Shown here: piece by piece, positions 1-8,656 of the stretch | Layout of the letters: every line of letters begins with the position of its first letter | Position numbering within the stretch: position 1 is the stretch's first letter | Origin: Tolypothrix sp. NIES-4075 | GTDB taxonomy: Bacteria; Cyanobacteriota; Cyanobacteriia; Cyanobacteriales; Nostocaceae | DNA: 64,000 nucleotides | Direction of reading: 5' to 3' | Assembly: GCF_002218085.1 (NCBI RefSeq) | Contig: NZ_BDUC01000003.1 | Span: forward strand, 779,666 to 843,665 | Notes under the pieces: generated by a model | Database searches by the model: none | Told to the model about the DNA's origin: nothing | The model's input: only the letters and a program-made list of their open reading frames with translations | Program-made: the position numbers and the translations under genes

Positions 1-40
1 TAGAACGTAAAAACAATCTTTGGTTCTTAGGTGAAAAAAA

Positions 41-442
41 ATGTTGTTAGGAACCTTTTTTATAACGCTAGCTACAGCCTTAAGTCTGCTAATTGTTGAT
101 TTAGTTGTGCCCGGTGTTAATATAGCTAACTTTCCAGCTGCTTTAATTGCTGCTTTAGTAATTGGTTTAATTTATAGTTCAGTTAAGCCAGTTCTGTCTA
201 CCTTATCTTTACCGCTTAACTTCTTAACGTTTGGAGCATTTTCTCTAATTGTAAACGGTGTGTGTTTTACATTAGCAGCATTTTTGGCTCCTGGTTTTAG
301 CGTTCACGGAATTCTCGGTTTTATTCTCGGTCCAGTTGTTTTATCTTTTGCTAACACTTTCATTAGCAAGTACTTTGCTGAGAAAAATCTGGCTTTGACT
401 AGCGGTGACGTTAAAACCCAAGGTGAATTACCTTCAAGGTAA
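41..442 (+). CDS. phage holin family IV-like small membrane protein
   Basis: The 133-residue protein has four hydrophobic segments (about residues 4-24, 30-50, 62-84 and 89-108) and a short polar tail. This matches the YvlD/phage-holin-4 superfamily of small inner-membrane proteins, whose biochemical role is unknown; the family name does not imply a prophage and no phage genes lie nearby. The start is an ATG. It is followed after about 165 bp by a second small membrane protein in the same direction; a GTAGAGAC/GTCTCTAC inverted repeat sits between them. The family call is by pattern; the membrane topology is clear from the sequence. Confidence 0.75.
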   Translation: MLLGTFFITLATALSLLIVDLVVPGVNIANFPAALIAALVIGLIYSSVKPVLSTLSLPLNFLTFGAFSLIVNGVCFTLAAFLAPGFSVHGILGFILGPVVLSFANTFISKYFAEKNLALTSGDVKTQGELPSR

Positions 443-454
443 GTGTTCGTTAGA

Positions 455-485
455 GTAGAGACGCTCCTTACTATTATGTCTCTAC
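455..485. repeat. dispersed GTAGAGAC...GTCTCTAC inverted repeat
   Basis: Eight-base perfect arms at 455-462 and 478-485 enclose a 15-base loop. The same family (arms GTAGAGACG or GTACAGACG and their complements) recurs at 14587-14620, 35719-35746, 40001-40030 and, inside a coding sequence, 57830-57856. Confidence 0.7.
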
Positions 486-608
486 CCTAAATAAATCTGA
501 AGGCTTAAATAAAACTTCCGAATTAAGATAATTCCTCAGATGGAGTTTCTAATTCGGTAACTTCCAGAAAATGTAAGTAAATAAACTTGAAATAGTAGTA
601 GCAATACC

Positions 609-797
609 ATGAAATTAGTTCGTTTTCTTCTTGGTCTGATTGTGCCTCCGTTAGGCGTGTTTTTAACAGTTGGTGTTGGTCCCACTTTGCTGATTAACGT
701 TTTGTTAACTCTTCTCGGTTGGCTTCCCGGTAGTATTCATGCAGTTTGGGTGATTGCTAAACGCGAAGAAGCTTTGGATAGACAGGAACCGATTTAG
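609..797 (+). CDS. YqaE/Pmp3 family membrane protein
   Basis: The 62-residue protein has two hydrophobic helices (about 4-24 and 28-48) separated by a tight turn, with the family's LIVPPLGVFL pattern near the N-terminus and a charged C-terminal tail. Pmp3/UPF0057 proteins are small stress-induced membrane proteins that affect membrane potential and cation balance in other organisms; the role here is inferred from the family only. A strong terminator hairpin follows about 50 bp downstream. Confidence 0.85.
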   Translation: MKLVRFLLGLIVPPLGVFLTVGVGPTLLINVLLTLLGWLPGSIHAVWVIAKREEALDRQEPI

Positions 798-847
798 TAA
801 AGTTTTTAGGTTTGATGAATCTTCTCTCTTAACAAGGAAAGAAATTA

Positions 848-876
848 GGGCGGACTAATATTAAGTCCGCCCTTTT
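848..876 (+). terminator. rho-independent terminator after the YqaE gene
   Basis: A perfect 9-bp GC-rich stem (GGGCGGACT at 848-856 with AGTCCGCCC at 864-872) is followed directly by TTTT. Confidence 0.85.
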
Positions 877-901
877 AATTGTTATATTGCAAAAAAATAG
901 C

Positions 902-1060
902 CGACGACTGAAGTCGCGACTACAAAAACAAAGTCCCTTCGGGTTCGCCAGAGCCGGCACGAGGGAGACCCTCCCGCAGCGCTGGACTCACCGCCTACGC
1001 GGACTTAATATTTAAAAGCCTGCCTACGCAGGCTTTGTACGTGTAGCCCTACCGTTTAGT
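902..1060. repeat. cluster of dispersed intergenic repeats
   Basis: This GC-rich non-coding stretch is built of short repeat modules. The pair of modules at 948-960 and 976-991 recurs in inverted orientation at 28676-28688 and 28643-28658. A GCCTGCnnnnGCAGGC-type hairpin lies near 1018-1032. No gene is seen. Confidence 0.55.
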
Positions 1061-1070
1061 GGTAGGTGTT

Positions 1071-1850
1071 CTATTTGTGAGATTTATCAGAATGTTCTTT
1101 AAAAGAATTAACCGCTGTTGACAGCAACTCGCGCAAGATTAGTTTCACCTGACGTTCTTTTTTAGCGATGGAAGAACCAGCTTCACCAAGTTTATCTTCT
1201 AATTGCGATCGCTGTTGTGCTACCTGTTGTGCTACAGATTCCGCTTGCGGACGAGCTTTATCATACCAGGTCTTAGCCTCGTCTAGATAGCCTTTAACTT
1301 CTTCACCGCGTCCACCGTAACGTGCGGCTAAGTTAGCTCTGACAATGGCTAGCTGCGCTTGCAATTGAGCGTAACGTTTCTTTAATAATGCCGCTTCATC
1401 GCTGTTTTTGATAGTGTTTACAGCCGAGTCAACGACAGTTTTGCTATTAGCATTTTCTTTGCCTGTCTGTTCCACTTCTGTTAAAATGCCATCAATTTCT
1501 TGCTGAAGTTGTTCTTCTTCATTATCCAATTTAGCTTGGAGTTGCTTCATTTCTGCTTGAGTTTTAGCAATGACTTCGTGTCTTTTGCTATTAACAGCTT
1601 CCAGCGCTCCTTCAATTGAGGCTGTCACTTCTTCTTTAACTTCGCTACCTTTTTCTTGTAAGTTTTCAATTACGGTAGAAACAGCTTCTCTGACAATCGT
1701 GCGAAGTTCTGTGGAACCTTCTTTAAACTCAGAGGTGACTTGAGAAACTGCGGATTTGACAATTTCTCGAATGCGATCGGCTCTAAGTTGTCCGGCTTCT
1801 TTGGCTTGTTTGATGTCGGTTGTAATTTGTTCTTTGATATTGTTAGGCAT
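1071..1850 (-). CDS. long helical coiled-coil protein, function unknown
   Basis: The 259-residue protein has no signal peptide or membrane segment and is almost wholly helical, with heptad-like charged and hydrophobic patterning, rich in Glu, Lys, Gln and Ala. A central stretch (about 90-125) is strongly coiled-coil, and a QQVAQQRSQLEDKL segment lies near 205-218. It recalls apolipoprotein-A/E-like or phasin-like amphipathic helix proteins found widely in cyanobacteria, some of which are mis-annotated as histidine kinases; no kinase motif is present. A role as a membrane- or particle-associated scaffold is a guess. It stands alone and convergent to the YqaE gene. Confidence 0.7.
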   Translation of the reverse strand: MPNNIKEQITTDIKQAKEAGQLRADRIREIVKSAVSQVTSEFKEGSTELRTIVREAVSTVIENLQEKGSEVKEEVTASIEGALEAVNSKRHEVIAKTQAEMKQLQAKLDNEEEQLQQEIDGILTEVEQTGKENANSKTVVDSAVNTIKNSDEAALLKKRYAQLQAQLAIVRANLAARYGGRGEEVKGYLDEAKTWYDKARPQAESVAQQVAQQRSQLEDKLGEAGSSIAKKERQVKLILRELLSTAVNSFKEHSDKSHK

Positions 1851-2165
1851 GGTACTATTCTAGTGAAGATAATTTGAATCTCTAAAAGTTAAAATTTTTA
1901 GACATGATGTTGTATTTACATTCTGGCGCAGTATTTTACTGCTTGGCACTTCCTTTAGGTAGAAAAATATTAACGTAAGTTCCTAATTATTTGGTTAGGG
2001 CTGGTAATGGGTAATGGGTAATGGGTAATGGGTAATGGGTAATGGAAAAAACAATTCTTCTATTAGCAATTAGCAATTAGCTTTTTCCCAATTAGCAATT
2101 TCCTTACTTGTATGACGTTACACTTCGTGAGATAATTATTATCTACAGTGTAAAGGGTTATCAAA
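1851..2165. repeat. intergenic region with (GGTAATG)6 heptamer repeat
   Basis: This gap lies between two divergent genes and presumably holds both promoters. Six exact head-to-tail copies of GGTAATG run from 2003 to 2044, followed by several AATTAGC units (about 2065-2100). Such short tandemly repeated heptamers are typical of heterocystous cyanobacteria. No gene is seen here. Confidence 0.8.
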
Positions 2166-2483
2166 GTGATAATATTACTTATATTAATATTATTAAATCT
2201 TAACTTCATATCTCCGGCTTTAGCAGACGATATTAATGGCACACAAATTTTTAGCGTTCATTGCGCTGGATGCCATATTAATGGTAGCAATATTATCAGG
2301 CGGGGTAAGAACTTGAAAATGAAAGCGCTCAAGAAAAATCATATGGATTCAATCGAGGCGATCGCATCCATCGTAACTAACGGCAAAAACAATATGTCGG
2401 CTTACAAAGACCGCTTAACTGAACAGCAAATTCAAGATGTAGCTGCATACGTTCTCGAACAAGCAGAAAAAAACTGGCGTTAA
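2166..2483 (+). CDS. cytochrome c6-like soluble c-type cytochrome
   Basis: The 105-residue protein starts at a GTG. It has a signal peptide (hydrophobic 2-15, likely cut after the Ala at residue 20), so it should act in the thylakoid lumen or periplasm. One haem site CAGCH lies at residues 33-37, and Met77 in the NGKNNMSAY segment is the likely axial ligand. The helical C-terminus matches the cytochrome c6 family, which carries electrons between cytochrome b6f and photosystem I or cytochrome oxidase. The CAGCH site and the Lys/Arg-rich 45-57 segment differ from canonical PetJ (usually CAACH), so it may be one of the c6-like paralogues. No obvious operon partner. Confidence 0.8.
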   Translation: MIILLILILLNLNFISPALADDINGTQIFSVHCAGCHINGSNIIRRGKNLKMKALKKNHMDSIEAIASIVTNGKNNMSAYKDRLTEQQIQDVAAYVLEQAEKNWR

Positions 2484-2486
2484 CAA

Positions 2487-2584
2487 AAGTTAGGAGTTAT
2501 GAGTTAAGAGTGATGAATTTATAACTCCTAACTCCTAACTCCTAACTATTAACTACTAACTACTAACTCCTAACTCCTAACTTT
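2487..2584. repeat. TAACTCC-type heptamer repeat array
   Basis: Repeated TAACTCC and TAACTAC units (about 2521-2580) face an inverted GTTAGGAGTTATGAG stretch at 2487-2505, so the transcript could fold into a long imperfect hairpin between the cytochrome gene and the reductase gene. The same repeat occurs at 39966-39997 and inside the tRNA-Leu intron. Confidence 0.75.
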
Positions 2585-2588
2585 TAAA

Positions 2589-3608
2589 ATGGTATTACCA
2601 ACATCAAGTCGTCTACAATTCACTTCTGATTTAAACATTTGCCGGATCTTAAATGGAATGTGGCAAGTTTCCGGGGGACACGGACGCATTGACCGATCCA
2701 CCGCCATCGAAACAATGTTTAAATATATGGATGCGGGCTTTACTACTTGGGATTTAGCAGACCATTATGGTCCAGCGGAAGACTTTATTGGTGAGTTTCG
2801 CCGTCAATTAATTGCTAGTCGTGGCAAAGAAGCTTTATCTAATATACAAGCTTTCACAAAATGGGTTCCTCGACCTGGAAAAATGACTAAAAAACTGGTG
2901 GAGGAAAATATCAATATTTCCCTGATAAGAATGGATGTGGAATCATTAGATTTAATGCAGTTTCACTGGTGGGAATATAGAGATAAAAACTATTTAGATG
3001 CCCTCAAATATATGACAGAACTTCAAACTGAGGGAAAAATTAAGCATTTAGCTTTGACAAACTTTGATACTGAACATTTACAAATCATTACCGAAGCAGG
3101 TATCAAAATAGTTTCTAACCAAGTGCAATTTTCTTTAGTTGACCGTCGTCCGGAAGTGAAAATGATTAAGTTTTGTCAAGAACACGACATCAAACTTTTT
3201 ACTTACGGCACAGTTTGCGGTGGTTTATTATCACAAAAGTATTTAGGTAAACCGGAACCGCGAAGCTCTTACCTTGAAACGGTAAGCTTAAGAAAATACA
3301 AAAATATGATAGATGCGTGGGGTGGTTGGAGTTTATTTCAAGAATTGCTTTCTACATTGAAACAAATTGCTGATAAGCATAATGTGAGTATTTCTAATGT
3401 AGCAGTGCGTTACATCTTAGATAAGCCGAGTATAGGGGGTGTAATTGTCGGTGCGAGACTTGGTGTTTCTGAACATATAGAAGATAATGCCAGAGTGTTT
3501 AACTTAACACTTGATGCTGAGGATAGCTTAAGACTTAATTCTATATCTCGCAATTCACGCGATTTGTATCAAATCATCGGCGATTGTGGCGATGAATATA
3601 GAAAATGA
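2589..3608 (+). CDS. aldo/keto reductase family protein
   Basis: The 339-residue protein has the aldo/keto reductase TIM-barrel pattern: NGMWQVSGG near residue 22, the DLADHYGPAEDFIGE segment near 55-70 with the catalytic-type Asp and Tyr, a Lys in FTKWVPRP near 90, the LDLMQFHWW strand near 122 with the active-site His, and an NVAVRYILDKPSIGGVIVGA stretch near 267-286 that contacts NADPH. It should be a cytosolic NADPH-dependent carbonyl reductase; the substrate is unknown. The start ATG sits directly after the heptamer array, so any promoter or leader overlaps the repeat. It converges on the next gene across a hairpin. Confidence 0.85.
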   Translation: MVLPTSSRLQFTSDLNICRILNGMWQVSGGHGRIDRSTAIETMFKYMDAGFTTWDLADHYGPAEDFIGEFRRQLIASRGKEALSNIQAFTKWVPRPGKMTKKLVEENINISLIRMDVESLDLMQFHWWEYRDKNYLDALKYMTELQTEGKIKHLALTNFDTEHLQIITEAGIKIVSNQVQFSLVDRRPEVKMIKFCQEHDIKLFTYGTVCGGLLSQKYLGKPEPRSSYLETVSLRKYKNMIDAWGGWSLFQELLSTLKQIADKHNVSISNVAVRYILDKPSIGGVIVGARLGVSEHIEDNARVFNLTLDAEDSLRLNSISRNSRDLYQIIGDCGDEYRK

Positions 3609-3617
3609 TAAATTGCT

Positions 3618-3648
3618 GGGAATGCCCTTTATTATAAAGGGCATTCCC
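3618..3648. terminator. bidirectional terminator-like hairpin
   Basis: A perfect 15-bp stem (3618-3632 with 3634-3648) lies between two convergent genes. The U-tract is weak for the + strand, but a run of T follows near 3669-3680. Confidence 0.6.
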
Positions 3649-3686
3649 ATAAGCGCAAATTGCCCAATTTTAATTTTTTTTTCAAA

Positions 3687-4733
3687 TTAAGTGAACTCTA
3701 TCGTATCAACAAACGCCAAAATATTCTGCTTAATCTCATATGTTTCTTCTTCTAGAGAATGGCGAGTTTCATCTGACAAAATGCCACGTTGACTGCTGAC
3801 TATATACAAAAATTCCCCATTAAAAAATGACAAAAGACCTCGGTACGCATCCATTTTGGTAGCGGTTCCATTATTTTCTCGCTTAGAAATCGTTGAACCT
3901 TTGGGCATATTAACTAAGACAAAGTAAGCCCCATCCATTATGTCTTCTAAATATTCGTTATGCTCCACCTTAGTATCTGGTAAACTAGCAGAAATCGCTT
4001 GAGGTACATACTTATCTATTAGAACTGATTGCAGATATTTTTCCAGTCCCATAGACTCGATTTCTTCCTCCTCTTCGGGGGTTAGAGTATAATAATCGAT
4101 TCTCAACAAAGTACCGTAGTCATCAGAAAAGCCAACTACTCCTTCTTGACTTTGAACTCTACCACCTTGTTGCGAGTCAACCGGAATCGAGACACTAAAA
4201 TTACCCAAAGGTGATTCATAAACTTGCAGGCTTGGGTCTACTACTACTGTTTCGTCTTCGTCTGAATATTCTTCATTTTCTGCTTCTTCATAAGCAGCGA
4301 TTACTTCCTGTATAATTTCCTGCGCTTCTTCTTCTTCAAGATCCAAAGCTTGCTGTAACTTTTTCAACAAAGGTGTTTTTCCTTGAGGAATAATTAATTC
4401 TTCTTCATCTATAACCATCAACACACCCGCAGCAAAAGCGTCTAGTATTAATTCATCTGAAAGAGAATCATTGGCGGTATTAAATAGCGTTCCCAGACCT
4501 TCGGACTCAGCAATTACCATCAGTCTATCGACAACTTCTGATATTTCCTCTTCTGAGTATTCCTCGAATACCTCAAATTCCCAGAGGATCATGGCTATAT
4601 CTTCTGCATCCACATGTTCTAAGGAAGAATCAGCTGCTGCGGTGACAACGGCGATCGCTGCTACTGCCTCTTCTGGAGTCAGTACTTGTTCTGATTTCTC
4701 TTGCGAGTTAAAAATGTTGTCGTACTTGCCCAT
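3687..4733 (-). CDS. acidic two-part cytosolic protein, function unknown
   Basis: The 348-residue protein has no signal peptide. Residues about 18-150 are helical and very acidic, with the spacing of a TerB-like (tellurite-resistance helical bundle) domain, including runs such as DLEEEEAQEIIQE. An acidic linker (about 152-165) joins it to a mixed alpha/beta domain (about 170-348) that starts VYESPLGNFSVSIPV and resembles domains of unknown function in bacterial stress proteins. Glu is strikingly frequent. The TerB link is a weak resemblance; no metal-binding motif is visible. The start ATG has a good AAGGAGG site just upstream on the minus strand (about 4741-4748). Confidence 0.6.
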   Translation of the reverse strand: MGKYDNIFNSQEKSEQVLTPEEAVAAIAVVTAAADSSLEHVDAEDIAMILWEFEVFEEYSEEEISEVVDRLMVIAESEGLGTLFNTANDSLSDELILDAFAAGVLMVIDEEELIIPQGKTPLLKKLQQALDLEEEEAQEIIQEVIAAYEEAENEEYSDEDETVVVDPSLQVYESPLGNFSVSIPVDSQQGGRVQSQEGVVGFSDDYGTLLRIDYYTLTPEEEEEIESMGLEKYLQSVLIDKYVPQAISASLPDTKVEHNEYLEDIMDGAYFVLVNMPKGSTISKRENNGTATKMDAYRGLLSFFNGEFLYIVSSQRGILSDETRHSLEEETYEIKQNILAFVDTIEFT

Positions 4734-5220
4734 GATTGCTTCCTCCTTAAATGGCTAATGAGTGTCACTTAAATAATTAGTAGGTATCTGTAATGCTGAA
4801 ACACAACTAGGAACTATAGTACACAGGTAAGTAACATTCCTACCAAAAAATTTTTGATTTCCTTGGTAGAAGTCTTCTAATTTTAATAAACATTTCAATT
4901 TTCTTTATTAATCGAACCGCCAAGTCCGCCAAGTCCGCCAAGATAAAAATAGAATCAGACATAATTTAGTTATATAATTATCTCGCGAAAAGCTTATATT
5001 TTAATATATTTGACATAGCTTTATATTTATCATTTTTGGATAACTTGACGATTTGTTAAGGATACACTCCAATAAAAAATCAAGGTTTTACCCCAAAGTG
5101 ATAAAACAGGGATAGTGAAACTGCATTAAATCTGAAGTAAATTACAAATTAGAGTAGCTAGCCAAAATAAAGAATTAAAGCGCACTCTTGACCAAAAAAT
5201 ATATTTAAGAGGAAATACTA
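4734..5220. other. divergent intergenic region
   Basis: This 487-bp AT-rich gap separates two divergent genes and should hold both promoters. It contains three tandem copies of the 9-mer CCGCCAAGT (4917-4943, last copy ending in A). No small gene or RNA is recognised. Confidence 0.5.
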
Positions 5221-7686
5221 GTGGTTACAGTATCTAAAAATACTTTATCTTTATCTGCAAAAGAGCGATCGCTCATTCTCTGGTTTGATGAAGTCGGGAT
5301 TGCTTCTATTCCTCTAGTTGGCGGGAAAAATGCCTCACTGGGGGAAATGATTCAACAACTTACACCCAAAGGCGTTAACGTTCCTACCGGGTTCGCGACA
5401 ACAGCGTATGCGTATCGGTATTTTATTGAATCAGCCGGATTAGAAGAAAAGCTGCGATCGCTGCTGGAAAACTTGGATGTTGAAGATGTAACAAATTTAC
5501 GCGAACAAGGAAGAAAAGCGCGATCGCTACTGCTGCACACACCATTTCCTGTAGAATTGCGGCAAGCGATCGCTGAAGCTTACCAAACTTTATGCGATCG
5601 CTACAACGCAGACACCGACGTAGCCGTGCGTTCCAGCGCTACCGCTGAAGACTTACCCGATGCTAGTTTTGCCGGACAGCAAGAAACTTATCTTAACGTT
5701 ACCAGCACCCAAGGAGTTTTAGCCGCCTGTCATCGCTGCTTTGCTTCCCTATTTACCGATCGCGCTATTTCCTATCGCCACACCAAAGGATTTGACCACT
5801 TTAGCATTGCCCTTGCCGTAGGCGTGCAAAAAATGGTGCGCTCTGACTTAGCAACCTCTGGGGTGATGTTCTCCATTGACACAGAAACAGGCTTTAAAGA
5901 CGCAGCAATAATTACAGCTGCTTACGGCTTAGGTGAAAACGTCGTTCAAGGAACAGTTAACCCAGACGAATATCAAGTTTTTAAACCAACTTTAAAAGCA
6001 GGTTTTCGCCCAATCGTCGATAAAAGATTGGGTACTAAAGAATTAAAAATGGTTTATGATGACGGCTCAAAACTTACCAAGAACGTACAAGTTACTGCAA
6101 ATGAACAAGCTAAATTTGCCCTGGCAGATGACGATATTTTACAACTAGCTAATTGGGCTTGTTTAATAGAAGACCATTATTCCCAAGTTCACGGCAAATT
6201 CACCCCGATGGACATCGAATGGGCAAAAGATGGCATTACCAACGAATTATTTGTTGTGCAAGCGCGTCCGGAAACAGTGCAATCTCAGAAAACGGAGAAT
6301 GTCTTGCGGAGTTATCGTCTCATTGGGGAGGACAAGGAGGAATTTGCTTCCTCATCTCCCCCACTTCCCCTAGTCACCGGTCGCGCTGTCGGTGAAGCTA
6401 TTAGCCAAGGGAAAGTTCACCTGATTTTAGATGTTAATAAAATTCATGAATTTAAAGCTGGGGAAATCTTAGTAACAGAAAGAACCGATCCCGATTGGGA
6501 ACCGATTATGAAACGCGCTAGTGCGATTATTACTAACTCCGGTGGGCGCACGTGCCATTCCGCAATTATCGCCAGAGAATTGAATTTACCGGCAATTGTT
6601 GGCTGTGGTAATGCAACACAAGTCTTGAAAAATTATCAAGAGGTAACAGTTTCTTGCGCTGAAGGAGAAGAAGGACGAGTTTATGAAGGTTTATTGCCTT
6701 TTGAAGTCAACGAAATTCATTTAGAAAACTTGCCCCGCACCCGCACGCAAATTTTAATGAATGTGGGCAATCCTCAACAAGCATTTAGTTTATCTACAAT
6801 TCCTAATGATGGGGTAGGTTTAGCGCGGACAGAGTTTATCATCGCCAATCAAATTCAAATTCATCCGATGGCTTTGATTTATTTTGACAAGTTAGATGAT
6901 AAACTTCTTCAAGCTAAAATTGACGAAATCACTGCACTTTATGACGATAAACCACAATATTTTGTGGATAAATTAGCCCAAGGTATCGGCAGAATTGCCG
7001 CTGCATTTTATCCCAAACCTGTGATAGTGCGGATGTCAGATTTCAAAAGTAATGAATATGCCAATTTGTTAGGTGGAAGACAGTTTGAACCGCACGAAGA
7101 AAACCCAATGCTGGGTTGGCGAGGAGCAGCGCGTTACTATGATAAAGGTTATAGAGAAGCTTTTGCTTTAGAATGTCAGGCGATTAAGCGAGTACGCGAA
7201 GACATGGGTTTAACTAACGTTATCCCGATGATTCCTTTTTGTCGCACTCCCGATGAAGGGCGTTTGGTATTGACAGAAATGGCAAAAAATGGTTTAGAAC
7301 AAAATGTCAACAACTTGCAAGTTTACGTGATGTGCGAGTTGCCAAGTAATGTAATTATGGCTGAAGAGTTTGCCGAAGTATTTGACGGTTTCTCGATAGG
7401 TTCCAATGATTTAACTCAGCTGACGCTGGGGTTAGATCGCGATTCGGCATTAGTAGCGCGATTGTTTGATGAGCGCAGTGAAGGAGTAAAGCGAATGATT
7501 AAAATGGCGATCGCATCTGCGAAAAAGAAAAATCGCAAAATCGGCATTTGCGGACAAGCACCCAGCGATTACCCAGAATTTGCTCAATTTTTAGTCGAGC
7601 AAGGAATTGACTCAATCAGCTTAAATCCAGATTCGGTTTTAAAGACAATGTTGGAAATTGCCAAAGTCGAAAATCCTGAATCTTGA
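5221..7686 (+). CDS. ppsA: phosphoenolpyruvate synthase
   Basis: The 821-residue enzyme converts pyruvate and ATP to PEP, AMP and phosphate (gluconeogenesis). The N-terminal ATP-grasp domain begins VGGKNASLGEM near residue 28 and contains AVRSSATAEDLPDASFAGQ near 138-156. The swivelling domain carries the phospho-accepting His446 in GGRTCHSAIIARE. The C-terminal PEP/pyruvate barrel has GSNDLTQLTLGLDRDS near 735-750 and the catalytic Cys777 in GICGQAP. GTG start, preceded by GAGGAAA. Residues about 368-384 (GEDKEEFASSSPPLPLV) are encoded by DNA that looks like an intergenic dispersed repeat (6323-6373), inserted in frame in the linker before the swivelling domain. Confidence 0.95.
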   Translation: MVTVSKNTLSLSAKERSLILWFDEVGIASIPLVGGKNASLGEMIQQLTPKGVNVPTGFATTAYAYRYFIESAGLEEKLRSLLENLDVEDVTNLREQGRKARSLLLHTPFPVELRQAIAEAYQTLCDRYNADTDVAVRSSATAEDLPDASFAGQQETYLNVTSTQGVLAACHRCFASLFTDRAISYRHTKGFDHFSIALAVGVQKMVRSDLATSGVMFSIDTETGFKDAAIITAAYGLGENVVQGTVNPDEYQVFKPTLKAGFRPIVDKRLGTKELKMVYDDGSKLTKNVQVTANEQAKFALADDDILQLANWACLIEDHYSQVHGKFTPMDIEWAKDGITNELFVVQARPETVQSQKTENVLRSYRLIGEDKEEFASSSPPLPLVTGRAVGEAISQGKVHLILDVNKIHEFKAGEILVTERTDPDWEPIMKRASAIITNSGGRTCHSAIIARELNLPAIVGCGNATQVLKNYQEVTVSCAEGEEGRVYEGLLPFEVNEIHLENLPRTRTQILMNVGNPQQAFSLSTIPNDGVGLARTEFIIANQIQIHPMALIYFDKLDDKLLQAKIDEITALYDDKPQYFVDKLAQGIGRIAAAFYPKPVIVRMSDFKSNEYANLLGGRQFEPHEENPMLGWRGAARYYDKGYREAFALECQAIKRVREDMGLTNVIPMIPFCRTPDEGRLVLTEMAKNGLEQNVNNLQVYVMCELPSNVIMAEEFAEVFDGFSIGSNDLTQLTLGLDRDSALVARLFDERSEGVKRMIKMAIASAKKKNRKIGICGQAPSDYPEFAQFLVEQGIDSISLNPDSVLKTMLEIAKVENPES

Positions 7687-7768
7687 GTTAAAATGCCCCA
7701 ATGAAAGTAACCGACACCCTAGAAGGGTGCGGCTACTGGAAGCATGTATTTTTGCATTTACTCACCAC

Positions 7769-8485
7769 TTAGGGGGTAATTTTAATAGGGTGATATTCGC
7801 TTACCATCCAAATGCAATCTGTATCCGCGTAATATTGATGCCACGGATAGATATATTGCTGGTGTTCGTGAACTTGACAAAAAGGAAGGAAAGTCGTATT
7901 ACCAGGACTCATCAATACTTCTTCATAGAGACTCCCAAAATCGTCCTCTTTGAACTTCTGCATTCTTCCCTGCCCAGAAACTTGGGTGTGTATCTCTATA
8001 AAGTCATGTTGGTTATGGATAAGACAGTTGGTACAAGAAGGAGCAAACCATAAGTTGACTTTGACAGAGAACTTTTCTTTTTGATGAGGCTTACTTGATT
8101 GCCTTGTCATCAAGTACGGATCGACTTCTATGATTCCCGCTTCAACTTGGGGAGAACGCCACAGTAGTACATCTTTTGGAAAGCCATCAATAAGATTACC
8201 TAATAGACCCCAGTTTTGCTCAAATACGATCTTGCCGATGTTGTTAGTCTCTACCACCTCAAGCAAAAGTAAGGATTCAGCTTTTTGGATGATGGTCTGT
8301 TTGAGAATGGTAGATGAAAAAGCAGGAATAATGCTGGTGTAAGTTTCTTTTAGGTAAGCATCTGAATTTTGGGGATTGATGGCGATAGTACGGTTTTGAA
8401 CCGGATAGTTCTCGACATTTTCAACGTACTTCGCATCTATGTAAGCACCCGAAAAGTTAAGTTGTTTAACTTGGTTGGTTTGCAT
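7769..8485 (-). CDS. cupin-fold-like protein, function unknown
   Basis: The 238-residue protein has no signal peptide. Its C-terminal half has a cupin-like metal-site pattern: HNQHDFIEIH about residues 157-166 (His, His and Glu spaced as in cupin motif 1), followed by GQG and, about 30 residues on, SPGNTTFLPFCQVHEHQ (cupin motif 2-like, with further His). The N-terminal half is beta-rich and unrecognised. A single-domain metal-binding cupin is plausible but unproven, and no substrate can be proposed. It is convergent with ppsA and divergent from the PhzF gene. Confidence 0.6.
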   Translation of the reverse strand: MQTNQVKQLNFSGAYIDAKYVENVENYPVQNRTIAINPQNSDAYLKETYTSIIPAFSSTILKQTIIQKAESLLLLEVVETNNIGKIVFEQNWGLLGNLIDGFPKDVLLWRSPQVEAGIIEVDPYLMTRQSSKPHQKEKFSVKVNLWFAPSCTNCLIHNQHDFIEIHTQVSGQGRMQKFKEDDFGSLYEEVLMSPGNTTFLPFCQVHEHQQYIYPWHQYYADTDCIWMVSEYHPIKITP

Positions 8486-8656
8486 TAGTTTTTGAGGAAG
8501 AATTTAAGGACTGGTTGACTAAGCTCAAATTACCGTAATTATAGTAATTTGGTGAAGGGTGGTGACTCGGACAACTCTTGTGCGTTAGCGGAGCTTACCG
8601 AAGGTATCGCACTCTATAATCAGTCTGTGATTCATTACCTGCAATGCCCGGTTATT

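Noticed and set aside
41..797. Prophage lysis module suggested by the holin-like name
   Set aside because: No endolysin, spanin or other phage gene is nearby; the family is a general bacterial membrane protein family.
2003..2044. CRISPR array candidate at the GGTAATG repeats and similar arrays
   Set aside because: Units are 7 bp head to tail with no spacers; they are short tandem heptamer repeats. No CRISPR array was found anywhere in the window.
4471..4758. 95-codon frame on the + strand opposite the acidic protein gene
   Set aside because: Its Ser-rich product is the antisense shadow of Glu/Asp codons in the minus-strand gene; no ribosome-binding site or family.
8549..8656. N-terminal extension of the PhzF protein
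   Set aside because: The 36 extra residues are encoded by repeat-like GCGTTAGCGGAGCTTACCG DNA and the family N-terminus starts at 8657.
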